Assembly: GCA_040905685.1 (NCBI GenBank)
Contig: JBBDRB010000070.1
Span: 44,988-108,987 of the forward strand
Source of the DNA: JBBDMU01 sp040905685
Lineage (GTDB): Bacteria > Bacteroidota > Rhodothermia > Balneolales > Natronogracilivirgulaceae
Length of the DNA: 64,000 nucleotides
Reading direction: 5' to 3'
Part shown: piece after piece, positions 26,668 to 35,308 of the stretch
How the letters are laid out: each line of letters starts with the position of its first letter
Position numbering within the stretch: position 1 is the stretch's first letter
Position numbers and translations under genes: made by a program
The notes under the pieces: generated by a model
Told to the model about the DNA's origin: nothing
What the model saw: only the letters and a program-made list of their open reading frames with translations
Database searches by the model: none

Positions 26668-28410
26668 ATGGCTAACGAAACGGCTACCAAAGTAAAGATC
26701 CGGGAATTTCCTATTGAGGAAAACCCGCCGAAAAACTATCTGAACTGGGACAAAGGCATCAAATCATGGATATTCACGCTTGATCACAAGCGGATCGGCC
26801 TTATGTACCTGATGGCCATTACCACTGCCTTTTTTGCCGGTGGAATGCTGGCCATCCTGCTGCGACTGGAATTGTGGGAGCCGGCACAGACCTTTATGAC
26901 GGCCAATACCTACAACCGCATTTTTACCATGCACGGCATTATCATGGTATTTTTGTTCATTATACCGTCCATTCCCGCAGCTTTAGGAAACTTTTTCCTG
27001 CCTATGATGCTGGGGGCCAAAGATGTGGCTTTCCCCCGGCTCAACCTGCTGAGTTTGTGGATTTATGCTTTCGGTGCAATTTTTGCCCTCTACTCGGTGG
27101 CTTACGGAGGCGTTGATACCGGCTGGACCTTTTACACGCCCTACAGCACGGAAACAACTTCGGCCGTCATATCGATGACCCTGGGAGCCTTCATCATAGG
27201 CTTCTCCTCGATCCTGACCGGACTGAATTTCATCGTGACCATCCATAAAATGAGGTCACCCGGATTAACCTGGGGGCGATTGCCATTGTTTCTGTGGTCT
27301 ATGTATGCCACCGCTATTATCCAGGTCCTGGCCACCCCCGTGCTGGCGATCACCCTGTTGCTGCTGATCATGGAACGTGCCCTGGGAATCGGGATCTTCG
27401 ATCCGGCCCTGGGCGGTGATCCCGTACTTTACCAGCACTTTTTCTGGTTCTATTCCCATCCGGCCGTATACATCATGATCGTACCGGCTTTCGGTGTGAT
27501 ATCCGAACTTATCGCCACCTTTTCCAGGAAAACCATATTCGGGTACTGGGCCATTGCCCTGTCCAGCCTGGCGATCGCGTTTATCGGATTTTTGGTGTGG
27601 GGACATCATATGTTCGTATCCGGGCAGTCGGAGCTGTCGGCGGTGGTCTTTTCCTTCCTGACCTTCCTGGTGGGCATCCCTACGGGTATCAAGATCTTCA
27701 ACTGGGTGGCAACGATGTACCGGGGGTCCATAGACCTGAGGACCCCCATGCTGTATGCACTGATCTTTCTGTTCCAGTTCACCATCGGCGGCATTACGGG
27801 CATCATGGTCGGGGCCCTGTCCGTGGATGTGCATTTGCACGATACCTACTACATTGTGGCTCACTTCCATTACGTGATGATGGGCGGTACGGTGTTTGCC
27901 TTCCTGGGCGGGTTGCATTACTGGTGGCCCAAGATGTTCGGAAAGATGTACAATGAATTTTATGCAAAGATTGCCTGCGGTCTGCTGTTCCTGGGCTTTA
28001 ACATGACTTTCCTGCCGCAGTTCCTGCTGGGAAGCCAGGGCATGCCTCGAAGGTATTTCAATTATCTGGAACCTTTTCAGGGCCTGCATCAGTTCTCCAC
28101 CGTGGGATCCTGGGTGCTCCTGCTGGGTTTCCTTATCATAGCAGCCTATTTGCTGCATTCCCTGCTGCGCGGCGGGAAGGCTCCGTCGAATCCCTGGGGC
28201 GCACGGACCATGGACTGGATGACCTCGTCACCTCCTACCCATCATAACTTTGATTACAGCCCGGTTTTCAAGCATGGCGCCTACGATTTCCATGAGCCTA
28301 TCAGTGAATTCACCTACGGGATCGACGGCTCCGACAAAGGGCTTCATGAGCATCATGGTGAAGGGGCTGAAGTTGAGATCCGCCAGGGCCCGGAAACCGG
28401 CAATAAATGA
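26668..28410 (+). CDS. coxA: Cytochrome c oxidase subunit I, A2-type
   Basis: Catalytic subunit (580 aa) reducing oxygen to water and pumping protons across the inner membrane. The His ligands are recognisable: heme a in the early FTMHGIIM helix, CuB in WFYSHPAVYIM with its cross-linked Tyr and in WGHHMF, heme a3 and heme a in DTYYIVAHFHYVM. The segment reads YSHPAVY where A1 enzymes have GHPEVY; loss of the Glu with a YS pair is the mark of A2-type oxidases such as the Rhodothermus marinus caa3 enzyme. Between subunits II and III in the operon. Confidence 0.96.
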   Translation: MANETATKVKIREFPIEENPPKNYLNWDKGIKSWIFTLDHKRIGLMYLMAITTAFFAGGMLAILLRLELWEPAQTFMTANTYNRIFTMHGIIMVFLFIIPSIPAALGNFFLPMMLGAKDVAFPRLNLLSLWIYAFGAIFALYSVAYGGVDTGWTFYTPYSTETTSAVISMTLGAFIIGFSSILTGLNFIVTIHKMRSPGLTWGRLPLFLWSMYATAIIQVLATPVLAITLLLLIMERALGIGIFDPALGGDPVLYQHFFWFYSHPAVYIMIVPAFGVISELIATFSRKTIFGYWAIALSSLAIAFIGFLVWGHHMFVSGQSELSAVVFSFLTFLVGIPTGIKIFNWVATMYRGSIDLRTPMLYALIFLFQFTIGGITGIMVGALSVDVHLHDTYYIVAHFHYVMMGGTVFAFLGGLHYWWPKMFGKMYNEFYAKIACGLLFLGFNMTFLPQFLLGSQGMPRRYFNYLEPFQGLHQFSTVGSWVLLLGFLIIAAYLLHSLLRGGKAPSNPWGARTMDWMTSSPPTHHNFDYSPVFKHGAYDFHEPISEFTYGIDGSDKGLHEHHGEGAEVEIRQGPETGNK

Positions 28411-28447
28411 GAACCATAAATCGCTAATACCCTAACATAAATATCTG

Positions 28448-29104
28448 ATGGCCAATAGTACTGAGGTTGCCGAGAATACCAAGCACGTTCAACACCACTT
28501 CGTAGATTCCGAGCAGCAGTTTGAATCCGCGAAACTGGGGATGTGGATATTTCTGGTAACCGAGATTCTCTTCTTCGGCGGGCTTTTTGTTGCGTATATC
28601 ATTTACCGCGCCTGGCACCCTGATTTATTCATCATGGCTGCCGAGCAGCTGGATACCACCATGGGCGCGATCAACACGGCCGTGCTGATTGGCAGCAGTC
28701 TGACCATTGCCATGGCCATCCGGGCCGCCCAGCTGAATCAGAAACGCAATCTGATCATCCTGCTCTCGTCCACGATTGCCCTGGCCGCTACCTTCATGGT
28801 CATTAAGTACTTTGAGTATACCCATAAGTTCCATTTAGGAATCTATCCGGGCGGGCATTATACTTTCGAAGGCATCGATCATGAACTGGCCTCGGTTTTC
28901 TTCAGCATATATTATATGATGACCGCCCTTCACGGCATCCACGTGATCATAGGAATAGTGTTTATCGGATTGCTGATCTATAAAGCCAGTAAAAATGCAT
29001 TTTCCCCAAGCTATTACACCCCGGTAGAGATCACGGCGCTTTACTGGCACCTTGTGGATATTATCTGGATTTTCCTGTTTCCCCTTCTATATCTAATTGA
29101 TTGA
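28448..29104 (+). CDS. coxC: Cytochrome c oxidase subunit III
   Basis: Integral membrane subunit III (218 aa), five predicted helices, of the caa3 oxidase. Family segments are SAKLGMWIFLVTEILFFGGLF near the start, EYTHKFHLGIYPG, MMTALHGIHVIIG and the closing YWHLVDIIWIFLFPLLYL. It stabilises subunit I and carries no cofactor. It follows coxA by 37 bases and precedes coxD by 18 bases. Confidence 0.95.
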   Translation: MANSTEVAENTKHVQHHFVDSEQQFESAKLGMWIFLVTEILFFGGLFVAYIIYRAWHPDLFIMAAEQLDTTMGAINTAVLIGSSLTIAMAIRAAQLNQKRNLIILLSSTIALAATFMVIKYFEYTHKFHLGIYPGGHYTFEGIDHELASVFFSIYYMMTALHGIHVIIGIVFIGLLIYKASKNAFSPSYYTPVEITALYWHLVDIIWIFLFPLLYLID

Positions 29105-29122
29105 TAACTTATATTTTTGCTC

Positions 29123-29425
29123 ATGAGTGAACATCACGTATTACCGTTAAAAACACTGCTGTATAATGCCGGAGCCCTGTTAGTGCTGACCATTGTAACG
29201 GTTGCCGTAACCTGGCTTCATATTCCCGAGCCGTTTAATGTGATCATTGCCATAGGGATTGCCTGCATTAAAGCCACATTGGTTGCCATGATCTTCATGA
29301 ACCTGTACTGGGACCATAAGTTCAACACCTTCGTACTGCTGACCTCCCTGGTGTTTTTCATGATCTTTGTCCTGATCACCCTTCTGGACACCCTGTTCCG
29401 CGATGTACCGTTTGGGATCTATTAG
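29123..29425 (+). CDS. coxD: Cytochrome c oxidase subunit IV (prokaryotic type)
   Basis: Small membrane protein of 100 residues with three helices, matching the bacterial subunit IV family (LYNAGALLVLTIVTVAVTWLHI, then KATLVAMIFMNLYWDHKFN, then a final helix). The WDHKFN loop is characteristic. It is the last gene of the act/cox operon. I start it at ATG 29123; a TTG two codons earlier is less likely. No clear terminator is visible in the 100 bases before the convergent ATPase gene ends. Confidence 0.9.
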   Translation: MSEHHVLPLKTLLYNAGALLVLTIVTVAVTWLHIPEPFNVIIAIGIACIKATLVAMIFMNLYWDHKFNTFVLLTSLVFFMIFVLITLLDTLFRDVPFGIY

Positions 29426-29525
29426 CGCAGCCTGATCTCATTTGCACTTGATTTACTCTGGCCCCCCCGGTTTATATTTTCCAGGGTCGTGTCGTTTTTC
29501 AGTTTGAGCTGCATAGTTTGTGATT

Positions 29526-32207
29526 TTAGCGGCTGAAAAATGCTCGTACCACCAACTTTTCCAGTTCAACAAGCAAAAATACTGCCAGTCCCGCGCCCAC
29601 AATAGCGGACCAGTGAGCCGGCAAAAGGGGGGCTGTTCCAAACCAGGCATTCATAAAAGGTGCATAGGTAAGGAATAGTTGCAGCAGTACCAGCGCAGCT
29701 ATGGCTATCAATACGTAGCGGCTGCCCAATAAACCGGTTACGGTTATAACCGACCGATCCATATACCTGCAGTTAAACAAATAGAAGGCCTGTCCTGCCG
29801 CCAGGGTATTTACAGCGATGGTTCTCGATACCGGCATGCCGAGGCCGGAATCCAGTGCCCGGAAATGCAGGATCAGTGTGAAGCTGCTGATCAGGACCGA
29901 AACGAAAACGATGCGCCACACAAAATACCTGCTCAGGATCGGTGTATTCGGGTCCCGTGGCTTTCTCAGCATGATATCCGCTTCCGTGGGTTCAAATGCA
30001 AGCGCCAGGGCCAGGGTAACGGCCGTGACCATATTGATCCACAGGATTTGCACGGGAATGACCGGCAGCATAACACCCAGCAGGATGGCCGTCAATACCA
30101 CCAGAACCTCCGCGCCGTTTGTCGGCAATATAAACAGGATGGTTTTCCGTATATTATCATAGATGGTGCGCCCCTGTTCAATGGCTTTTTCAATAGAGGC
30201 AAAGTTGTCATCGGCCAGGACAACTTCGGAAGATTCTTTACTGACCTCGGTTCCCTTGATCCCCATGGCTACACCGACATCGGCCCGCTTCAGGGCCGGA
30301 GCGTCGTTAACCCCGTCGCCGGTCATGGCCACGACCTCTCCGTTGGCTTGCAGGGCTTTCATGAGTTTGAGCTTATGGGTTGGATTGGTACGGGCGAATA
30401 CCCGGTAGGTTTTCACCAGCTCCCTCAGTTCCTCGTCGCTTTTATCTTCCAGCTCCGAGCCGGCCATGGTTTGCGTCGTTTCCAGGCCCAGTTCATCGGC
30501 TATGGCCCGGGCCGTCAGCACATGGTCGCCGGTTACCATAATCACATGTATGCCGGCCTGGCGGCAGATGCGGACTGCCTCGGTGGCCTCTTTGCGGGGA
30601 GGATCTTTCATCCCTGCCAGGCCCAGCAAACCGACGCCTTCTTCTATGTCTGAAACCTCAAGTGTATCCTGATCCCTGCCGGCCTGCTTAATGGCCAGGG
30701 CAATCAGCCGTTCTCCGCGGTTGGCTGTTTGTTCCATGCGTTGTTTCCATTGGTCGGGGTCAAAAGGCCGCCCGTCTTTGTCGCCGTACAATCCGGAACA
30801 CATTTCCAGGATGCGTTCCGGTGCTCCTTTTATGTGGATATAACGCTCGCCGGATTCGTGTTCGTCAAGGGTCGCCATGAATTTGTGTTCCGATTCAAAC
30901 GGGATCACGTCCAGCCGTTTGTAATCATCGGTTTTTATACCGGCTTTCAAGCCCATGGAAACCAAAGCCCCTTCGGTGGGATCTCCCCTCATCACCCATT
31001 CCCCGTCCTCGTTCTGCTGAACTCCGGCCTCATTACAAAGCAGCGACGTCCGCGCCAGGAGGCAGATGTCCCTATTATCACCGGGATCGACCTTCTTATT
31101 ATCCTGATGAAAATCCCCTTTGGGTTCATAACCGGTTCCCTCAACATGATAATCGCCCGAGGGGCCCAGCAGGGTGCGGACGGTCATTTCATTCTGTGTC
31201 AGCGTGCCGGTTTTATCGGAACAGATATAGGTTATGGCTCCCAGGGTTTCCACGGCAGGCAACCGGCGGATAATGGCATTTCTTTTGGCTAATTCCTGCA
31301 CGCCGATGGCCAGGGTAATGGTGATAATGGCGGGGAGTCCTTCAGGGATGGCTGCAACAGCCAGGCTGATGGCGGCCAGCAGGCTGTCGTACAGCGTGTA
31401 ATCACGCAAAAAATAAGCGATCATGAACAGAAAAATGGAGAAAGCTACAATATAGCCGGACAGCCATTTGCCAAACTGCCCGATTTGCCGGAGCAGGGGG
31501 GTCTTTATCGTTTCCTCTTCGGTCAGCATCTGGCTGATCCGGCCGATTTCGGTATTCATGGCCGTAGCGGTAACGACCCCCTTGGCCTGGCCATAGGTCA
31601 CCAGTGTGCTGGAGAAGGCCATATTCGTCTGATCATTAACGACAACATCCTCCTCAAGGGGTTCAACCGATTTGCTAACCGCCTGGGATTCCCCGGTCAG
31701 GACCGACTCTTCGATTTTCAAGTTCCTCACCTCGGTCAGCCTTAGATCAGCAGGGACTTTATCGCCGGAATTCAGCAGCACCACATCCCCCGGAACCAGT
31801 TCTTCGGCCTTAATCTCCTGGGTGTCCCCGCCTCTGAGAACCCGTGCGGTTGGGGTCAGCATTTGGCTAATCTGCTCAAGGGCCTTTTCCGCTTTACCTT
31901 CCTGAATGAATCCAACCAGGGCATTGATCAGCACGACGGCCATAATAACGGCCGTATCGATCCATTCTGCGAGCAGGGCTGTTACGATGGCGGCGGCAAT
32001 CAGAATGTAGATCAGGATGTTATTGAACTGCTCTAAAAAACGCTCTATAGCCGTTCGTCGCCGCTTTACATCCAGTTTATTCGGGCCGTGTTCTTCCAGC
32101 CTTCGCCTGGCCGTTTCTTCATCCAGGCCATCTGAATGACTCCCCAGTTTATCAAGGATCTCGTCTGCTGCAATGTGATGCCAGGCCGGCCGTGTTTCGT
32201 TACTCAT
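29526..32207 (-). CDS. Cation-translocating P-type ATPase (P2A-like, CtpF/Ca2+-ATPase group)
   Basis: Inner-membrane ion pump of 893 residues with N-terminal cation-ATPase domain, actuator motif LTGES, phosphorylation site DKTGTLT, KGAPE nucleotide-binding segment, TGDGVNDAPAL hinge and ten predicted helices. M4 carries PEGLPA, the P2 signature, and M5 keeps TNGAE. In M6 the sequence is NMVTAVT, where SERCA has NLVTDG, so the Ca2+-ligating Asp is replaced by Ala; this is common in the bacterial CtpF-like group. Calcium export is therefore likely but other cations are possible. Transcribed toward the oxidase operon, with no related neighbour. Confidence 0.92.
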   Translation of the reverse strand: MSNETRPAWHHIAADEILDKLGSHSDGLDEETARRRLEEHGPNKLDVKRRRTAIERFLEQFNNILIYILIAAAIVTALLAEWIDTAVIMAVVLINALVGFIQEGKAEKALEQISQMLTPTARVLRGGDTQEIKAEELVPGDVVLLNSGDKVPADLRLTEVRNLKIEESVLTGESQAVSKSVEPLEEDVVVNDQTNMAFSSTLVTYGQAKGVVTATAMNTEIGRISQMLTEEETIKTPLLRQIGQFGKWLSGYIVAFSIFLFMIAYFLRDYTLYDSLLAAISLAVAAIPEGLPAIITITLAIGVQELAKRNAIIRRLPAVETLGAITYICSDKTGTLTQNEMTVRTLLGPSGDYHVEGTGYEPKGDFHQDNKKVDPGDNRDICLLARTSLLCNEAGVQQNEDGEWVMRGDPTEGALVSMGLKAGIKTDDYKRLDVIPFESEHKFMATLDEHESGERYIHIKGAPERILEMCSGLYGDKDGRPFDPDQWKQRMEQTANRGERLIALAIKQAGRDQDTLEVSDIEEGVGLLGLAGMKDPPRKEATEAVRICRQAGIHVIMVTGDHVLTARAIADELGLETTQTMAGSELEDKSDEELRELVKTYRVFARTNPTHKLKLMKALQANGEVVAMTGDGVNDAPALKRADVGVAMGIKGTEVSKESSEVVLADDNFASIEKAIEQGRTIYDNIRKTILFILPTNGAEVLVVLTAILLGVMLPVIPVQILWINMVTAVTLALALAFEPTEADIMLRKPRDPNTPILSRYFVWRIVFVSVLISSFTLILHFRALDSGLGMPVSRTIAVNTLAAGQAFYLFNCRYMDRSVITVTGLLGSRYVLIAIAALVLLQLFLTYAPFMNAWFGTAPLLPAHWSAIVGAGLAVFLLVELEKLVVRAFFSR

Positions 32208-32406
32208 GTTTTAACAACCAACAAGAGCCGCAAATCATTTACCAATAGCTGATTTCAACGTATCACCGGGATCGATGAAATAACCTTTCAAAAGATCTTT
32301 TTTTGAATCACAGGTAATCTGTGTAAGTTTCCGGAATCCAGCGGGTGTGCCGGTACAATAAATCATCAAAAGCATGGCCTCAGGGCACTAATGAAGTTTA
32401 ACAGGT

Positions 32407-32763
32407 ATGGAAATTTTTAAGGAATTCAGATTTGAAGCTGCACACAGACTGCCTAATCTGCCGGATGATCACAAGTGCAGCCGTCTTCACGGCCATTCAT
32501 TCCGGATCCGGATTTATATAGAAGGAGAGGTAGACCCGGACACCGGCTGGGTAATGGATTTTTACACGATCAGGGAGATATTCAGGCCTTATTATGATAT
32601 GCTGGATCATCACTATCTGAATGAGATCAAAGGGCTTGAAAATCCTACGAGCGAAAATCTTGCCCGGTGGATCTGGAACAACATAAAAGGTGAATTGCCG
32701 GCCTGCAGCAGGATTGAAGTTTTTGAAACCTGCACCTCGGGTGTGATATATGCCGGTACCTGA
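32407..32763 (+). CDS. queD: 6-carboxy-5,6,7,8-tetrahydropterin synthase
   Basis: QueD (118 aa) turns 7,8-dihydroneopterin triphosphate into 6-carboxytetrahydropterin, the second step toward queuosine and other 7-deazapurines. The zinc ligands are H13 (AAHRL) and HGH (28-30), with the catalytic Cys at C24 (HKCSRLHGH); a DHHYLN segment and the final Glu region FETCTSG are also present. No other queuosine genes are in the window, and no riboswitch was seen in the ~200 bases upstream. Length is normal for a bacterial QueD. A PTPS-like paralogue cannot be fully excluded. Confidence 0.92.
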   Translation: MEIFKEFRFEAAHRLPNLPDDHKCSRLHGHSFRIRIYIEGEVDPDTGWVMDFYTIREIFRPYYDMLDHHYLNEIKGLENPTSENLARWIWNNIKGELPACSRIEVFETCTSGVIYAGT

Positions 32764-32795
32764 CCAACCACAGGCATTAATGCGTGTGTCTTAAT

Positions 32796-32809
32796 TTAAT
32801 GAACATTAA
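32796..32809. promoter_or_regulatory. Palindromic site TTAAT-N4-ATTAA before the Usp gene
   Basis: TTAATGAACATTAA ends 11 bases before the usp start codon. The 6-base arms TTAATG/CATTAA are perfect with a 2-base centre. Its Crp/Fnr-like spacing and the similar sites at 15150 and 46876 make it a possible operator; a position so near the start codon would mean repression or an effect on translation. Confidence 0.25.
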
Positions 32810-32820
32810 CCCTGGATAAG

Positions 32821-33711
32821 ATGAAAGATATTAACATTCTGGTCCCAATAGATTTTTCAGATATGAGTTTCAAGGCATTTGAAGCGGCCCGGGAACTGGC
32901 TTCCATGTTTGGCGGCACCATTACGCCCCTGCACGTGGCAGCCGGGGTATGGAAGAGCGAAGGGTATTATCATCCTGAAAGTTTAGAGATCCATCTGGAT
33001 TACAGGAAACTTGAGAAAGAAATACTGGCCAGACTGAACGAAATCTCGTCCCGGCATGTGAACGGTAAATATCTCCGGCCGGGATTGGTTAAACCGGGAA
33101 TGTCTTCTGAGGTCATTATGGAAGCGTCGGACGCCTTTGATATGATCGTTATGTCATCGCACGGACGGACGGGATTTAAACGCATTATGATGGGTTCCGT
33201 AGCCGAGGAAGTCCTCCGGTTCAGCAAAGTGCCCGTTATGGTTATAGAGGAAAATTCCAGGCTGCTTCCTTTGAACAAAATACTGGTAACCACTGACTTT
33301 TCGGATAGTTCGGTGACGGCCTTTCCGTGGGCTTTGGATATTGCCCGTGCAGCCGGGGCCGAAGTGGATCTGTCTCATGTAATTAGTTTTGGTACATTTC
33401 TGGAGGCGGGGATGGGACATAGCGTAGCGGATTACGAAAAAAAAATAAGTGATGAGAACGAACTCAGGTTGCAGCAATTAATTACAGAGCATTTCAGTGA
33501 TTACCAGGGCAAAGTTAAACCCCGGCTGGTCACGACCCGCAAGTCGGTGCATGAAGCCCTGTCAGGATTGATTAACAGTTCGGAATATAATATGGTCATC
33601 ATGGCATCCGTCGGCCATACGGGCCTGAACTACCTTCTGGTGGGCAGTACTACCGTGAATGTGGTCCGTCATGTTCACGCTCCGGTCCTGATCGTGCATC
33701 CGGAGCAGTAA
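32821..33711 (+). CDS. Tandem universal stress protein
   Basis: Two UspA domains in one chain (296 aa): about 1-145 and 150-296, each beginning with a strand and PxDFSD-like loop (LVPIDFSDMS; LVTTDFSDSS). The nucleotide-binding loops are SSHGRTGFKRIMMGSVAEEV in the first domain and SVGHTGLNYLLVGST in the second; both keep the GS/GST end, so both may bind ATP. Such proteins respond to starvation, redox or respiratory stress, but the specific signal is unknown. It lies between queD and the glycerol operon with its own spacer and a palindromic site just upstream. Confidence 0.92.
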   Translation: MKDINILVPIDFSDMSFKAFEAARELASMFGGTITPLHVAAGVWKSEGYYHPESLEIHLDYRKLEKEILARLNEISSRHVNGKYLRPGLVKPGMSSEVIMEASDAFDMIVMSSHGRTGFKRIMMGSVAEEVLRFSKVPVMVIEENSRLLPLNKILVTTDFSDSSVTAFPWALDIARAAGAEVDLSHVISFGTFLEAGMGHSVADYEKKISDENELRLQQLITEHFSDYQGKVKPRLVTTRKSVHEALSGLINSSEYNMVIMASVGHTGLNYLLVGSTTVNVVRHVHAPVLIVHPEQ

Positions 33712-33792
33712 ACCGAGGGCAACATTTTACAATGCAATAAACTATCTTCCTGAATATCCTGATAATAAATAACCCCAACCACCGGAATAGTT

Positions 33793-35292
33793 ATGGCAAA
33801 ACAATACATACTGGCTCTTGACCAGGGCACTACAAGTTCACGGGCTATAATTTTTGACCAGCAGGGGAGTATTAAGGCCCTTACCCAAAAGGAATTTCCT
33901 CAAATTTACCCCAAAGCCGGATGGGTCGAGCATGATGCCGGCGAAATTTGGTCCACTCAGCTGAATGTTGCCCGGGGGGTGCTTGACAAAGCGGGTCTGG
34001 ATGGCAAAAACATAGCAGCCATAGGCATAACCAACCAGCGTGAAACCACGCTGATCTGGGATCGCAAAACGGGCAAGCCCGTATTCAACGCCATTGTCTG
34101 GCAGGATCGCAGAACATCGGATCTGTGCGACAGCCTGAAAGAAAAAGAGGGGCTGATCGAGCAGATCCGCCATAAAACCGGGCTGATCATAGATGCCTAT
34201 TTTTCGGCGACAAAAATAAAATGGGTGCTGGATAATGTGGAAGGTGTCCGTGAAAGAGCCAACCGGGGGGAACTGGCTTTCGGAACCATGGACAGTTGGC
34301 TGATCTGGAATCTTACCGGTGGGAAAACCCATGTTACCGATGTTACCAATGCCTCACGGACCATGCTGTATAATATATATGATGGAAAATGGGATGAGGA
34401 AATTATGGATCTGCTGGAAATCCCCCAAAGTTTGTTGCCGGAGGTAAAATCATCCAGTGAAATATATGCCCATACGAATGCATCGTTTTTTAACGTGGAA
34501 TTGCCTGTATCGGGGATCGCCGGCGATCAGCAGGCCGCCCTTTTCGGTCAGCGGTGCATCGATTCGGGGATGGTAAAGAATACCTACGGTACCGGCTGTT
34601 TCATGGTCATGAACACCGGCGAGAAGGCCATAGCCTCCAAGAACAATTTGCTGACCACCATAGCCTGGAAGATCGGGGATAAAGTCGAATATGCCCTGGA
34701 AGGCAGCATATTCATCGCCGGAGCCGTCGTGCAATGGCTGCGCGATGAGCTGGGCATCATCAGGGAATCTTCCGACATCGAGTCTCTGGCCGCAACGGTT
34801 AAGGATAACAACGGCGTGTATCTGGTTCCGGCTTTTGCCGGACTGGGGGCTCCACACTGGAATCAGCATGCCCGTGGAACCATGGTGGGCCTGACGCGGG
34901 GGGTTAATGCCGGACATATAGCCCGTGCGGCTCTGGAAAGCATTGCCTATCAAACCATGGATGTGCTAACGGCTATGCAGGCCGATTCGGAAATTGACAT
35001 CAGGGAATTGCGCGTCGATGGCGGTGCCACGGTCAATAACATGCTCATGCAATTTCAATCGGATATACTTGGCGTTCCCGTCATCCGCCCGAAAACGCTG
35101 GAAACAACGGCTCTGGGCGCAGCCTATCTGGCCGGCCTGGCCGTAGGGTACTGGACCGATCAAAAGGAAATAAACAGCCAGTGGCAGGAAGACCGGACGT
35201 TTACCCCGCAGATGAACGGCCAGGAGGTTGAAAAGTTAAAACTGGGTTGGAACCGCACCCTGAGGGCCGCCATTCATTGGTCCGATAGTTAA
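33793..35292 (+). CDS. glpK: Glycerol kinase
   Basis: Phosphorylates glycerol to sn-glycerol 3-phosphate with ATP. FGGY-family protein of 499 residues with the N-terminal phosphate loop LALDQGTTSSRA, the glycerol-site residues in TNQRETT and AIVWQDRRT, GTMDSWLIWNLTGG, and the C-terminal nucleotide loop LRVDGGATVNN. Length and motifs are canonical. First gene of a glpK-glpD-glpF set, 16 bases before glpD, so uptake, phosphorylation and oxidation of glycerol are encoded together. Confidence 0.97.
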   Translation: MAKQYILALDQGTTSSRAIIFDQQGSIKALTQKEFPQIYPKAGWVEHDAGEIWSTQLNVARGVLDKAGLDGKNIAAIGITNQRETTLIWDRKTGKPVFNAIVWQDRRTSDLCDSLKEKEGLIEQIRHKTGLIIDAYFSATKIKWVLDNVEGVRERANRGELAFGTMDSWLIWNLTGGKTHVTDVTNASRTMLYNIYDGKWDEEIMDLLEIPQSLLPEVKSSSEIYAHTNASFFNVELPVSGIAGDQQAALFGQRCIDSGMVKNTYGTGCFMVMNTGEKAIASKNNLLTTIAWKIGDKVEYALEGSIFIAGAVVQWLRDELGIIRESSDIESLAATVKDNNGVYLVPAFAGLGAPHWNQHARGTMVGLTRGVNAGHIARAALESIAYQTMDVLTAMQADSEIDIRELRVDGGATVNNMLMQFQSDILGVPVIRPKTLETTALGAAYLAGLAVGYWTDQKEINSQWQEDRTFTPQMNGQEVEKLKLGWNRTLRAAIHWSDS

Positions 35293-35308
35293 GAGATCCT
35301 GATATATA

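Noticed and set aside
27265..28158. A 297-codon open frame on the minus strand opposite coxA
   Set aside because: It is antisense to a certain oxidase subunit I; its His- and Gln-rich translation is the reverse complement of membrane-helix codons.
29865..30653. A 262-codon open frame on the plus strand opposite the P-type ATPase
   Set aside because: Antisense shadow of a well-defined pump gene; low-complexity, no recognisable domain.
32208..32406. preQ1-type riboswitch before queD, and the palindrome around AAAAGATCTTTT near 32290
   Set aside because: No preQ1 aptamer pattern was seen, and the palindrome is a simple A/T-rich self-complement without a terminator tail or link to a start codon.
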